Shown: one piece after another, positions 56,256 through 64,000 of the stretch
Layout of the letters: every line of letters begins with the position of its first letter
How positions within the stretch are numbered: the first letter of the stretch is position 1
DNA from: Bacteroides clarus YIT 12056
Lineage (GTDB): Bacteria > Bacteroidota > Bacteroidia > Bacteroidales > Bacteroidaceae
Direction of reading: 5' to 3'
Assembly (NCBI RefSeq): GCF_900129655.1
Contig: NZ_FQWK01000004.1
Span: 186,001 to 250,000 of the forward strand
DNA length: 64,000 bases
Made by a program: the position numbers and the translations under genes
Notes under the pieces: generated by a model
Told to the model about the DNA's origin: nothing
Seen by the model: only the letters and a program-made list of their open reading frames with translations
Database searches by the model: none

Positions 56256-57014
56256 ATGAAATTTCTGGGAATCATTCCTGCCCGTTACGCATCTACGCGT
56301 TTCCCGGCCAAACCTTTGGCTTTGTTGGGTGGAAAAACCGTTATTCAGCGGGTGTATGAACAAGTGGCCGGTGTTTTGGACGACGCTTACGTGGCTACCG
56401 ACGACGAGCGCATCGAAGCTGCCGTAAAGGCGTTCGGCGGAAAAGTCGTGATGACGTCCGTACATCATAAAAGCGGTACCGACCGTTGTTATGAGGCCTG
56501 TACCAAAGTAGGGGACGGATTTGATGTGGTGGTAAACATTCAGGGTGACGAACCTTTTATACAACCGTCACAATTGGAAACCGTAAAGGCTTGCTTCGAC
56601 GACCCGTCCACGCAAATAGCCACCTTGGTAAAACCCTTCACGGCGGATAACGGCTTCGAAGCATTGGAGAACGTCAATTCTCCGAAAGTGGTACTCAACA
56701 AGAACATGAACGCCCTTTATTTCAGCCGTTCCATCATTCCGTACCAGCGTAATGCGGAAAAACGGGAGTGGCTGAAAAATCATACTTATTACAAACACAT
56801 CGGTTTGTATGCCTATCGGGTGGAAGTACTGAAAGAGATAACTTCGCTTCCCCAGTCCTCGCTCGAACTGGCGGAATCGCTGGAGCAGTTGCGTTGGCTG
56901 GAGAACGGTTATACCATTAAAGCCGGCATTACCGAAGTGGAGACAATCGGCATCGATACGCCGCAGGATTTGGAGCATGCGGAACGCTTCCTGCAAGCTC
57001 AAAACGTTCAATGA
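56256..57014 (+). CDS. kdsB: 3-deoxy-manno-octulosonate cytidylyltransferase
   Basis: The 252-residue enzyme activates Kdo with CTP for lipopolysaccharide core synthesis. The nucleotide-binding start is FLGIIPARYASTRFPAKPL. Further marks are NIQGDEPFI with the metal-binding Asp and the C-terminal GIDTPQDLEHAE. Length is normal. It starts 12 bp after the folK-like gene. Confidence 0.97.
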   Translation: MKFLGIIPARYASTRFPAKPLALLGGKTVIQRVYEQVAGVLDDAYVATDDERIEAAVKAFGGKVVMTSVHHKSGTDRCYEACTKVGDGFDVVVNIQGDEPFIQPSQLETVKACFDDPSTQIATLVKPFTADNGFEALENVNSPKVVLNKNMNALYFSRSIIPYQRNAEKREWLKNHTYYKHIGLYAYRVEVLKEITSLPQSSLELAESLEQLRWLENGYTIKAGITEVETIGIDTPQDLEHAERFLQAQNVQ

Positions 57015-57025
57015 ATAGTTGACTG

Positions 57026-58321
57026 ATGATGCTTTTGGACAGAACCAACCAACCTAAAGTAAGGGATATCGAGCATTTGGCCGTACAAATGCCCCGACGC
57101 TCCGTCATGCCCAACGGCGTACTTTTGAACGTTCTCGATTCCGGCGATAATGAAGTGGTACGCATAGACCTGCTGATGGAAGGCGGACGCTGGCAGCAGT
57201 CGCAACCGTTGCAGGCTCTGTTCACCAACCGTATGCTGCGTGAAGGAACGCTGCGGTACGGCGCTTTGGAAATAGCGGAGAAGCTGGACTATTACGGCGC
57301 ATGGCTGGAGCTGTCCAGCGCATCGGAATATGCCTACATCACGCTTTATTCGTTGAATAAATACCTGCCGCAGACTTTGGAGATACTGGAGTCTATCGTG
57401 AAAGAACCTGTATTTCCGGAGAAGGAGTTGGGCATTATCATAGATAATAATATCCAGCAGTTCATGGTCAATTCGTCCAAAGTGGATTTTCTGGCGCACC
57501 GGGCGTTGATGAAAGCGGTGTATGGCGAAGCGCATCCCTGCGGGCGGCTGGTGCAGAAAGAGGATTATAACCGGATAAACCCTGCCGTGCTCAGGGAGTT
57601 CTACGACCGGCATTATCATTCGCGGAACTGCACGATTTACGTTTCCGGAAAAGTGAGCGATGATTGTGTGCGGCGGATAGAGGATTTGTTCGGCAGGGAA
57701 GCGTTCGGTAAGGATTTCCGCAAACCGGAAAGGAGAGACTTTATTCCGGTTTCTTCCGCAGACAAACGGATTTTTGTGGAATATGCGGATGCCATGCAGA
57801 GCGCGGTGCGCATGGGTATGCTTTCCTTGGAGCGCAATCATCCCGATTATTTGAAGACACGGGTGATGGTGACGCTGTTCGGCGGGTATTTCGGAAGCCG
57901 CCTGATGTCTAACATCCGTGAGGAAAAAGGATATACTTACGGTATTTCCGCAGGTATCGTGCCCTATCCGGGAAAAGGGATGCTGGTTGTAAATACGGAA
58001 ACGGCAAACGAGTTTGCAGAGCCTCTTATTCGGGAAGTTTATCACGAAATAGACTGCCTGCAGAATGATTTGGTACCGGAAGAGGAGTTGTCTATGGTAA
58101 AGAATTATATGCTGGGCGAGATGTGCCGCAGCTATGAATCGGCATTTTCGCTGGCAGACGCATGGATGTTCGTTCAGGTTTCGGGCTTCGGTGATACCCA
58201 CTTTGAGGATGCCCTGAATGCGGTTAAGGATATTACCCCCGAAGAAATACGGGAACTTGCCGGACGGCATTTGTGCAAAGAGAAATTAAAAGAAGTCATA
58301 TCCGGCAAAAAAATGTCATAA
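57026..58321 (+). CDS. M16 peptidase-like protein lacking the zinc motif
   Basis: The 431-residue protein has the fold signatures of M16 (pitrilysin) halves: PNGVLLNVLDSGDNEVVRID, the region LFTNRMLREGT, and a C-terminal half with REEKGYTYGISAGIVPYPGKG. In active members the first region reads HFLEHMLFKGT with the HxxEH zinc site; here it is FTNRM (residues 66-70), so the metal ligands are absent. It may be the non-catalytic partner of another M16 subunit, although no partner gene is adjacent. There is no signal peptide. It starts 11 bp after kdsB. Confidence 0.85.
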   Translation: MMLLDRTNQPKVRDIEHLAVQMPRRSVMPNGVLLNVLDSGDNEVVRIDLLMEGGRWQQSQPLQALFTNRMLREGTLRYGALEIAEKLDYYGAWLELSSASEYAYITLYSLNKYLPQTLEILESIVKEPVFPEKELGIIIDNNIQQFMVNSSKVDFLAHRALMKAVYGEAHPCGRLVQKEDYNRINPAVLREFYDRHYHSRNCTIYVSGKVSDDCVRRIEDLFGREAFGKDFRKPERRDFIPVSSADKRIFVEYADAMQSAVRMGMLSLERNHPDYLKTRVMVTLFGGYFGSRLMSNIREEKGYTYGISAGIVPYPGKGMLVVNTETANEFAEPLIREVYHEIDCLQNDLVPEEELSMVKNYMLGEMCRSYESAFSLADAWMFVQVSGFGDTHFEDALNAVKDITPEEIRELAGRHLCKEKLKEVISGKKMS

Positions 58322-58359
58322 AAAGCGGGAAGCGGCTCGTGGTTTTGGCAGATTAATCG

Positions 58360-58367
58360 TATCTTTG
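58360..58367 (+). promoter_or_regulatory. Promoter of the MORN protein gene
   Basis: TATCTTTG matches TAnnTTTG, 33 bp before the ATG. Confidence 0.65.
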
Positions 58368-58400
58368 TCAAAATACTAATTAAGTAATCTGTAACCAAAG

Positions 58401-59558
58401 ATGAAATATCTATATACCGCAATCATTCTGTTATACTTATCACAGGGCAGTGCCGCAGCCCAAGAAAAGAGCGGTTTTTTTGATAAAATAAAGGGTACTT
58501 TCTCATCGGAAATAAAAATAGGGACGCATACGTTTAAAGACGGTTCCGTATATACCGGCGAGATGAAAGGACGCAAACCCAACGGCAAAGGAAAGACGGT
58601 TTTTAAGAACGGCGATGTCTATGAAGGCGAATACGTCAAAGGAAAACGCGAGGGGTACGGCGTCTATACTTTTCCCGACGGCGAGAAGTACGACGGCCAG
58701 TGGTTTCAAGACCAGCAGCATGGCAGAGGTATCTATTATTTTATGAACAATAACCGTTACGACGGTATGTGGTACCAGGATTACCAACACGGCAAAGGCA
58801 CTATGTACTACTATAACGGCGACCTTTACGAGGGCGACTGGATAAACGACAAACGTGAAGGTCAGGGTACTTATACCTGGAAGAACGGTTCCAAATACAT
58901 CGGCTCGTGGAAAGACGACAAAAAGAACGGTGAGGGTACGTTAATCTGGAATGACGGCTGCAAATACGACGGTCATTGGAAGAATGATGTACGCGACGGC
59001 AAAGGTACGTTTGAATATGCCAATGGCGATAAGTATGTAGGCGACTGGAAAGAGGATATGCAGCATGGCAAGGGTATTTACTTTTTCCATACGGGCGACC
59101 GCTACGAGGGTTCTTACGTGCAGGGCGAGCGTACCGGCGAAGGCATTTATTATCATGCCAGCGGCAATAAATATGTAGGAAACTTCAAGAACGGCATGCA
59201 GGACGGACAGGGTACGTTTACATGGGCCAGCGGTGCCGTATACGACGGACAATGGAAAGATAACCAGCGTAACGGCTATGGCGTTTACAAATGGAACGTC
59301 GGCGACTCCTACGAAGGTGAATGGAAAGATAATAAATTCAACGGCCAGGGTACTCTGATTCTTACCGACGGCACAAAATACAAAGGCGGTTTTGTGAACG
59401 GACTGGAAGAGGGAAGCGGCGTGCAGGAAGATAAGAACGGAAACCGCTACGAAGGCTTCTTCAAACAAGGCAAGAAAGACGGCCCGTTTGTGGAAACGGA
59501 CAAGAACGGAAAGCTGATACGGAAAGGAACCTACAAAATGGGACGGTTGAGTAATTGA
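58401..59558 (+). CDS. Secreted protein of 14 MORN repeats
   Basis: The 385-residue protein has a signal peptide (residues 1-21, ending SAAAQ), about 30 linker residues, then 14 consecutive 23-residue MORN repeats (residues about 51-372) of the pattern YxGxWxxxxxxGxGxxxxxxGxx, from YTGEMKGRKPNGKGKTVF to YEGFFKQGKKDGPF. MORN repeats form an extended beta-hairpin ladder that binds other proteins or lipids. Here nearly the whole mature protein is repeats, so it is probably a periplasmic or surface scaffold. No enzymatic domain is present. It is a single-gene unit. Confidence 0.92.
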   Translation: MKYLYTAIILLYLSQGSAAAQEKSGFFDKIKGTFSSEIKIGTHTFKDGSVYTGEMKGRKPNGKGKTVFKNGDVYEGEYVKGKREGYGVYTFPDGEKYDGQWFQDQQHGRGIYYFMNNNRYDGMWYQDYQHGKGTMYYYNGDLYEGDWINDKREGQGTYTWKNGSKYIGSWKDDKKNGEGTLIWNDGCKYDGHWKNDVRDGKGTFEYANGDKYVGDWKEDMQHGKGIYFFHTGDRYEGSYVQGERTGEGIYYHASGNKYVGNFKNGMQDGQGTFTWASGAVYDGQWKDNQRNGYGVYKWNVGDSYEGEWKDNKFNGQGTLILTDGTKYKGGFVNGLEEGSGVQEDKNGNRYEGFFKQGKKDGPFVETDKNGKLIRKGTYKMGRLSN

Positions 59559-59565
59559 AAATTGA

Positions 59566-59645
59566 GAATTGAGAATTAAAAAATAGAGAGGGCTGCGCGA
59601 TATTCATCCGGAATCGCGCAGCCCTTATTTTTTAATTCTCAATTC
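59566..59645. terminator. Large bidirectional terminator between the MORN gene and prs
   Basis: An outer 20-bp A/T stem (59566-59585 with 59626-59645) encloses an inner 13-bp stem, AGGGCTGCGCGAT (59589-59601 with 59613-59625). It serves two convergent genes. The outer arm contains GAGAATTGAGAATTA, as in the fhs/glyA terminator region. Confidence 0.9.
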
Positions 59646-59659
59646 TTAATTCTCAATTT

Positions 59660-60598
59660 TCAAATAATGTATTGAGAACTGATGGATTCATTGCTCATCA
59701 CTCGTCTGATGGTTTCGGCAAACATATCGGCGATGCTCAATTGCTTAACCTTATCGCACTTCTTGGAGTAAGGAATACTGTCTGTAAATACCATTTCGGT
59801 CAGACCGGACTCTTGTACGCGGAATGATGCCGGATCGGACATCACGCAGTGGCTGGCAATGGCACGTACGGATTTGGCGCCTGCTTCCATCATAATGTTG
59901 GCAGCTTTGGTAATGGTGCCGGCCGTATCCACAATGTCATCCACCAATACGACATTCTTGTCTTTTACGTCACCGATAATCTGCATGGTGGCAACTACGT
60001 TTGCTTTTTCACGCGTTTTGTTGCACAATACCAAAGGTACGCCGAGGTATTTGGAGAATGTGCTGGCACGTTTTGAACCGCCCACGTCGGGAGTTGCGAT
60101 AACAAGATCATCCAGCTTTAATGATTCGATATAAGGAAGGAATACTGCCGATGCATACAAATGATCAACGGGAATGTTGAAGAAACCTTGAATTTGGTCA
60201 GCATGGAGATCCATAGTAATCAAACGGTCGATGCCTGCAACTGAAAGCAGGTCGGCTACCAACTTGGCGCCGATGGAAACACGAGGTTTGTCTTTTCTGT
60301 CTTGACGTGCCCAACCAAAATAAGGAATAACTGCAATTACACTTTTGGCGGATGCTCTTTTGGCCGCATCAACCATCAGCAGAAGTTCCATCAGATTGTC
60401 GGAATTAGGGAAAGTGGATTGAACCAGGAATACGTTTGCGCCACGGATGGACTCTTCGTAAGAAACGGCGAATTCACCATCAGCAAAGTGGGTGATATTC
60501 ATCTTTCCTAGAGGGCAATCAAGGCTGGCGCAGATTTTTTCTGCAAGGTATCTCGAGTTTGTTCCGGAGAATACCATAAAGGGTGCTTTTTCGCTCAT
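59660..60598 (-). CDS. prs: Ribose-phosphate pyrophosphokinase
   Basis: The 312-residue enzyme makes PRPP from ribose 5-phosphate and ATP. Marks are FSGTNSRYLAEKI, the ATP-binding PYFGWARQDRK, TMDLHADQIQGFF and the PRPP-binding loop NVVLVDDIVDTAGTI. Length is normal. It supplies PRPP for nucleotide, His and NAD synthesis. It has its own promoter and is divergent from the large sensor gene. Confidence 0.97.
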   Translation of the reverse strand: MSEKAPFMVFSGTNSRYLAEKICASLDCPLGKMNITHFADGEFAVSYEESIRGANVFLVQSTFPNSDNLMELLLMVDAAKRASAKSVIAVIPYFGWARQDRKDKPRVSIGAKLVADLLSVAGIDRLITMDLHADQIQGFFNIPVDHLYASAVFLPYIESLKLDDLVIATPDVGGSKRASTFSKYLGVPLVLCNKTREKANVVATMQIIGDVKDKNVVLVDDIVDTAGTITKAANIMMEAGAKSVRAIASHCVMSDPASFRVQESGLTEMVFTDSIPYSKKCDKVKQLSIADMFAETIRRVMSNESISSQYII

Positions 60599-60634
60599 TT
60601 TGTAATAGATGTTACCTATTTATTAATTTGCATG

Positions 60635-60642
60635 CAAAGGTA
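60635..60642 (-). promoter_or_regulatory. Promoter of prs
   Basis: The minus strand reads TACCTTTG, a full match to TAnnTTTG, 36 bp before the prs start. Confidence 0.65.
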
Positions 60643-60709
60643 TGAATTTCCCGCTACATAATACAAGACTTATTGTAGAAAAAATATTTTTCTTTACCGG
60701 ATTTATTTG

Positions 60710-60717
60710 TAGCTTTG
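60710..60717 (+). promoter_or_regulatory. Promoter of the large sensor gene
   Basis: TAGCTTTG matches TAnnTTTG and ends 4 bp before the GTG at 60722, so the message may begin at or next to the start codon. Confidence 0.5.
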
Positions 60718-60721
60718 CTTT

Positions 60722-63700
60722 GTGAAATGCCTTTCATCTATATTATTGTCGGTAGGAATGCTATGCCTGGCAGGTACGGCGTTTGTCTCGTGTGTGGGTA
60801 CGGCTCCTACAAAAGAGGTGCATCTGATTGATTCCTTGAATCAGGCGGCATATACTTATCGTTATAAAAATCTGGACTCGTCGTGTCATGCGGCGTCGAG
60901 GGCTTACCGGGAAGTGGGGCTTTACAGACAAGGAAAGGCGGAAGCCTGTAATAATCTGGGATTCTGCGCTTTTATGCGCATGGACTTCGAGCAGGCGGAG
61001 AAATACCATCAGGAAGTGTACGGCCTGACAAAGAATGAGTTGGAGCTTCTTATCGCCGATATAGGTTTGATGAAGATTTATCAGCGGACGGCGCTGAACA
61101 AGGAGTTTTATGATTACCGCAACAGCGCCGTGCGCCGCATGAAACGTATCGCCGAGGATAATAATCTGTTTGCGGACAGGCATGAACGGATGCGGCTGGC
61201 CTACGCCCGGTCGGAGTTCTATATCGTATCTGCCATATATTACTATTATCTGCAGCAGCGGTCGGAAGCTCTGGCGTCCATCGATGAGGTGCCGGAGAAC
61301 GAGGAACTGGCAGCGGACACCAACCAGTTATTGTATTATCACTATATAAAGGGTTCGGCTTCTCTGTGTGACGGAGAAACGCCCGACGAGCGTCGTTTAA
61401 GGGAGTTTGACGAACTTTACACGACCTGGAGACTGGCTTTCAGAAAAGGGTATCTGTATTTTGAGGGAAACGGCGTACAGGGGTTGGCCAATCTGATGGC
61501 TTCGCCGGATAATTATGAATTCTTTCAAGGACGGCGGGCGCATGCGCTGAAGCAGTTCGGCGAGCCGGTGGATTCTTTATTGCCCATGCGGTTGGGGCAA
61601 TTGGCTTTGGAGAAATTCCGGCAATATAATGACATTTACCAAATTGCGGGCGCGTACGTTTCCATCGGGAAGTATCTGAATGCGCACGGGGAATACGAGC
61701 AGGCTCTCGATACGCTGAAACGTGCTCTGGAATGTGTAAACGACCATCATCGCCGCTTTTACGATTGCCACGACAGCTTGGACTGGTTGAAGGCTTACGA
61801 CCGCCGTGATACGATATGCGCGGAGAAGTCGTGGATTCAGCAGAAACTGAAAACCGTTCCCGAATGGATTTCAAGGATACGCGAGCAGTTGAGTGTGACT
61901 TACGCCGGGCTGGAAATGAAAGAGTATTCGGATTACAATAGGAATATATATCTGGATATTCTGGAAGATACCCGTCAGGATAAGGAGCTGGAAAGCCGTT
62001 ATCAGGCGTTGGAGAAAGAGGCGGGACAACTGAACCTGCTGCTTTTCTGTGTGATTACGGGACTTATTTTGGTGCTGGTGTTCTTCTGGTTCTTTAATAA
62101 ACGCTCCAAACTGCGCAACAGATTACACCTGCACCGCTTGCAGTCCATGCTGGATATTTGTCAGGGAATAACCGCATCCATCCCCGCTGATGCGCAGACT
62201 GAGGAAGACATCACGGATGCGATTCTGACGGCTGTACGTCCGGGATTGAAATGCCTGTTCGGTACAGAAGAGGTATGTATCAAAAACAGAGAATTGGTAT
62301 TCGCACGGCGTATGGGGAAAGACGAGCAGGCTATGGTGCAGGTAATCAACCCCTATATCCAATGGGCGCTGGACAACGGAATGACGTCCATCTCTCTCGG
62401 CGAGGAACAGCGCAGGCTGGAAAAGCAACGCTATATCCATGAACAGCATATCGCCGGAAACAAACGGCAGAATCTGATTAAAAAGGCTTGTCTTTCCATT
62501 GTCAATGGCATTCATCCTTACATCGACCGTATTCTGAACGAGGTGCATAAGCTGATACGCATGGGATATATCCATGATGAAACTATCAAAAAAGAGAAGT
62601 ATCAGTATATTGATGAACTTGTCACCACCATTAACGAATATAATGATATTCTGGCTTTGTGGATTAAGATGAAGCAAGGTACGCTGAGCCTGAACATCGA
62701 GGCTTTTGAGCTGAATGAACTTTTTGAATTGTTGAGGAAAGGGAACCGGGCTTTCGAGATGAAGCGGCTGGATTTGGAAGTGGAGCCGACCGATGCCTGC
62801 GTGAAAGCGGACAAGGCCTTGACTCTCTTTATGATAAATACATTGGCCGAGAATGCGCGCAAATATACTCCTAAGGGGGGTAAGGTGAAAATCTACGCCC
62901 GTCGGGAGAGTGATTATGTGGAAATATCCGTTGAGGACAACGGCTGCGGCCTGTCTCCGGAAGATGTCGCCCATATCATAGGCGAGAAAGTATATGATTC
63001 CAAAGCCATCGGAATGAACGACGCGCCCGACCGGGAAGAATTGCGAAAGAATAAGGGCAGCGGGTTCGGTTTAATGAATTGTAAGGGTATCATTGAGAAA
63101 TATAAGAAGACGAATCCTATTTTTAATGTGTGCCTGTTCGATGTAGAGAGTACGTTGGGGCAGGGCAGCCGCTTCTATTTCAGGCTGCCGGCAGGAGTAC
63201 GCAAGGTTTTGACGGCAATGCTGCTTGCATTCTCTTTGGGTATGGTTTCTTGCGGCAAAGCGACAGATAACGATATGCCGAAGGAAACGCTTACCGATTC
63301 TCTGACATCGGCCTTGCAGGCAGAATATGAACTTTTACTGAATCGGGCTTCCGACTATGCCAATGAAGCCTATTACTGTAATGTGGACGGTGAATATGCG
63401 ATGGCTTTGCAATATATAGACTCCGCGATGATTTGCTTGAATGAGCATTACGGAAAGTATGCCGAAGAACCGCGTCGCTATATGGCTTTGGCCGGGGATG
63501 ACACGCCTGCCGAGCTGGATTGGTGGAATAGGATGTTTAATTCGGACTTTCATGTGATACTGGATATCCGGAACGAGGCGGCGGTTGCTTTTCTCGCTTT
63601 GAAGCAGTGGGATGAGTACAGTTACAATAATGCCGCTTATACTACTTTGTACAAGTTGCTGGGCGAAGACCAGTCTTTGGAAGATTTCTGCCGTGAGTTG

Positions 63701-64000
63701 GAACGCTCTACGAATAATAAGATGGTGAGCATCCTGCTGGTGATTATTTTGCTGGTTACGCTATGTCTGGGGTATTATGTTCTGTATTTCCGCAGGAGAT
63801 TGGTAAACCGTTGGAACCTGGAACAGGTCTTGGAAATCAACAAGCAGGTGTTTTCCGCCTCTGTAATGCCTGTATCCGAAAACGAGGAGATGCTGCAACG
63901 GGAAGAAGATACGCTGAAAGGTATTCCGCAACACATAGCGGATAATGCATTCGACGCGGTTAACGAGTTGTTGGGTATAGAGCGGTTGAGTATTGCGGTG
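60722..64000 (+). CDS. Tandem-sensor hybrid with internal histidine-kinase domain (3' end outside window)
   Basis: The frame is open without a stop for 1093 codons to the window end. Layout: lipoprotein-like signal (Cys24 after GTAFVS), helical TPR-like region to about 430, membrane helix 436-458 (LLFCVITGLILVLVFFWFF), linker with DHp-like SIVNGIHPYIDRILNE, HATPase with N box MINTLAENARKYTP (about 704), EDNGCGLSP (737) and GSGFGLMNC (779). Then comes a second lipoprotein-like hydrophobic segment (829-844, LLAFSLGMVSC), a second helical region, a third membrane helix (1000-1023), and a stretch resembling the first post-membrane linker. A TAG lies 12 bp upstream in frame, so GTG 60722 or ATG 60758 is the start; GTG gives a proper signal peptide. 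I believe this matches the Bacteroides DUF5112/DUF5113 sensor families, from memory only. Confidence 0.8.
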   Translation, partial: MKCLSSILLSVGMLCLAGTAFVSCVGTAPTKEVHLIDSLNQAAYTYRYKNLDSSCHAASRAYREVGLYRQGKAEACNNLGFCAFMRMDFEQAEKYHQEVYGLTKNELELLIADIGLMKIYQRTALNKEFYDYRNSAVRRMKRIAEDNNLFADRHERMRLAYARSEFYIVSAIYYYYLQQRSEALASIDEVPENEELAADTNQLLYYHYIKGSASLCDGETPDERRLREFDELYTTWRLAFRKGYLYFEGNGVQGLANLMASPDNYEFFQGRRAHALKQFGEPVDSLLPMRLGQLALEKFRQYNDIYQIAGAYVSIGKYLNAHGEYEQALDTLKRALECVNDHHRRFYDCHDSLDWLKAYDRRDTICAEKSWIQQKLKTVPEWISRIREQLSVTYAGLEMKEYSDYNRNIYLDILEDTRQDKELESRYQALEKEAGQLNLLLFCVITGLILVLVFFWFFNKRSKLRNRLHLHRLQSMLDICQGITASIPADAQTEEDITDAILTAVRPGLKCLFGTEEVCIKNRELVFARRMGKDEQAMVQVINPYIQWALDNGMTSISLGEEQRRLEKQRYIHEQHIAGNKRQNLIKKACLSIVNGIHPYIDRILNEVHKLIRMGYIHDETIKKEKYQYIDELVTTINEYNDILALWIKMKQGTLSLNIEAFELNELFELLRKGNRAFEMKRLDLEVEPTDACVKADKALTLFMINTLAENARKYTPKGGKVKIYARRESDYVEISVEDNGCGLSPEDVAHIIGEKVYDSKAIGMNDAPDREELRKNKGSGFGLMNCKGIIEKYKKTNPIFNVCLFDVESTLGQGSRFYFRLPAGVRKVLTAMLLAFSLGMVSCGKATDNDMPKETLTDSLTSALQAEYELLLNRASDYANEAYYCNVDGEYAMALQYIDSAMICLNEHYGKYAEEPRRYMALAGDDTPAELDWWNRMFNSDFHVILDIRNEAAVAFLALKQWDEYSYNNAAYTTLYKLLGEDQSLEDFCRELERSTNNKMVSILLVIILLVTLCLGYYVLYFRRRLVNRWNLEQVLEINKQVFSASVMPVSENEEMLQREEDTLKGIPQHIADNAFDAVNELLGIERLSIAV

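Noticed and set aside
57008..58270. 420-codon minus-strand frame
   Set aside because: It is an antisense shadow of the M16-like gene with no domain and no promoter.
58551..59516. CRISPR-like regular repetition
   Set aside because: The 69-bp period is the coding repeat of the MORN protein, and the units are diverged with no spacer/repeat structure.

Overview
The window looks like a stretch of core chromosome from a Bacteroides species (Bacteroidales). The evidence is the Bacteroidetes-type promoter box TAnnTTTG (-7) in front of most transcription units, and a family content typical of the group. That content includes a BamD-like lipoprotein next to a Bacteroidetes-type RNA polymerase omega and a DUF4293 protein, PorT-like barrels, PspC/PadR, an Rnf complex, an ATP synthase operon that starts with beta-epsilon, an S9 lipoprotein peptidase, and large Bacteroides-type sensor proteins. 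I cannot fix the species from sequence alone. No rRNA, tRNA, CRISPR array, integrase, transposase or prophage gene was seen.

Layout. 1-9 kb: end of a phenylacetate-CoA ligase with a tandem-ACT protein, then bamD/omega/DUF4293, a barrel protein with a LysM-receptor-like protein on the other strand, uvrA and a YbaK deacylase. 9-22 kb: POT peptide transporter, GNAT acetyltransferase, PadR/PspC pair, S9 peptidase, MATE transporter, yidC-pyrG, and a DUF3078 protein. 22-28 kb: the complete rseC-rnfBCDGEA operon, which links ferredoxin/NAD redox chemistry to an ion gradient. 28-38 kb: galE, a YecH-like small protein, and the complete ATP synthase operon (beta, epsilon, extra membrane protein, a, c, b, delta, alpha, gamma). 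The ATP synthase may use the gradient to which Rnf contributes. 38-46 kb: a Pif1-like helicase, a two-component system embedded in arrays of 22-bp-spaced repeats, and a TonB-receptor-like outer membrane protein. 46-52 kb: an intergenic REP/BIME-like region, then fhs and glyA convergent (one-carbon metabolism), a PorT-like protein, a flavin reductase and pyrI-pyrB. 53-64 kb: a GC-rich strongly palindromic intergenic region, then mrcA-type PBP1A, folK-like, kdsB and an M16-like protein (a cell-envelope/folate operon), a secreted 14-repeat MORN protein, prs, and a very long sensor protein running off the window end.

Most interesting non-ordinary signals: (1) seven dyad-like sites on a 22-bp pitch between the sensor kinase and its response regulator, with a second GATAACA array upstream of the kinase and the divergent outer membrane gene; (2) three exact 22-bp-spaced repeats upstream of the MATE transporter; (3) a sensor histidine kinase whose ATPase domain is followed in the same reading frame by a second lipoprotein-like hydrophobic segment and a second copy of the sensor layout; (4) a two-copy composite of inverted REP hairpins with 17-bp tandem repeats; (5) a 143-nt nested palindrome at 53.0-53.2 kb; (6) a 31-codon ORF between the promoter and first gene of the ATP synthase operon.

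Coordinates of motifs were counted by hand. Functional calls come from recognising families by eye, not from database searches.
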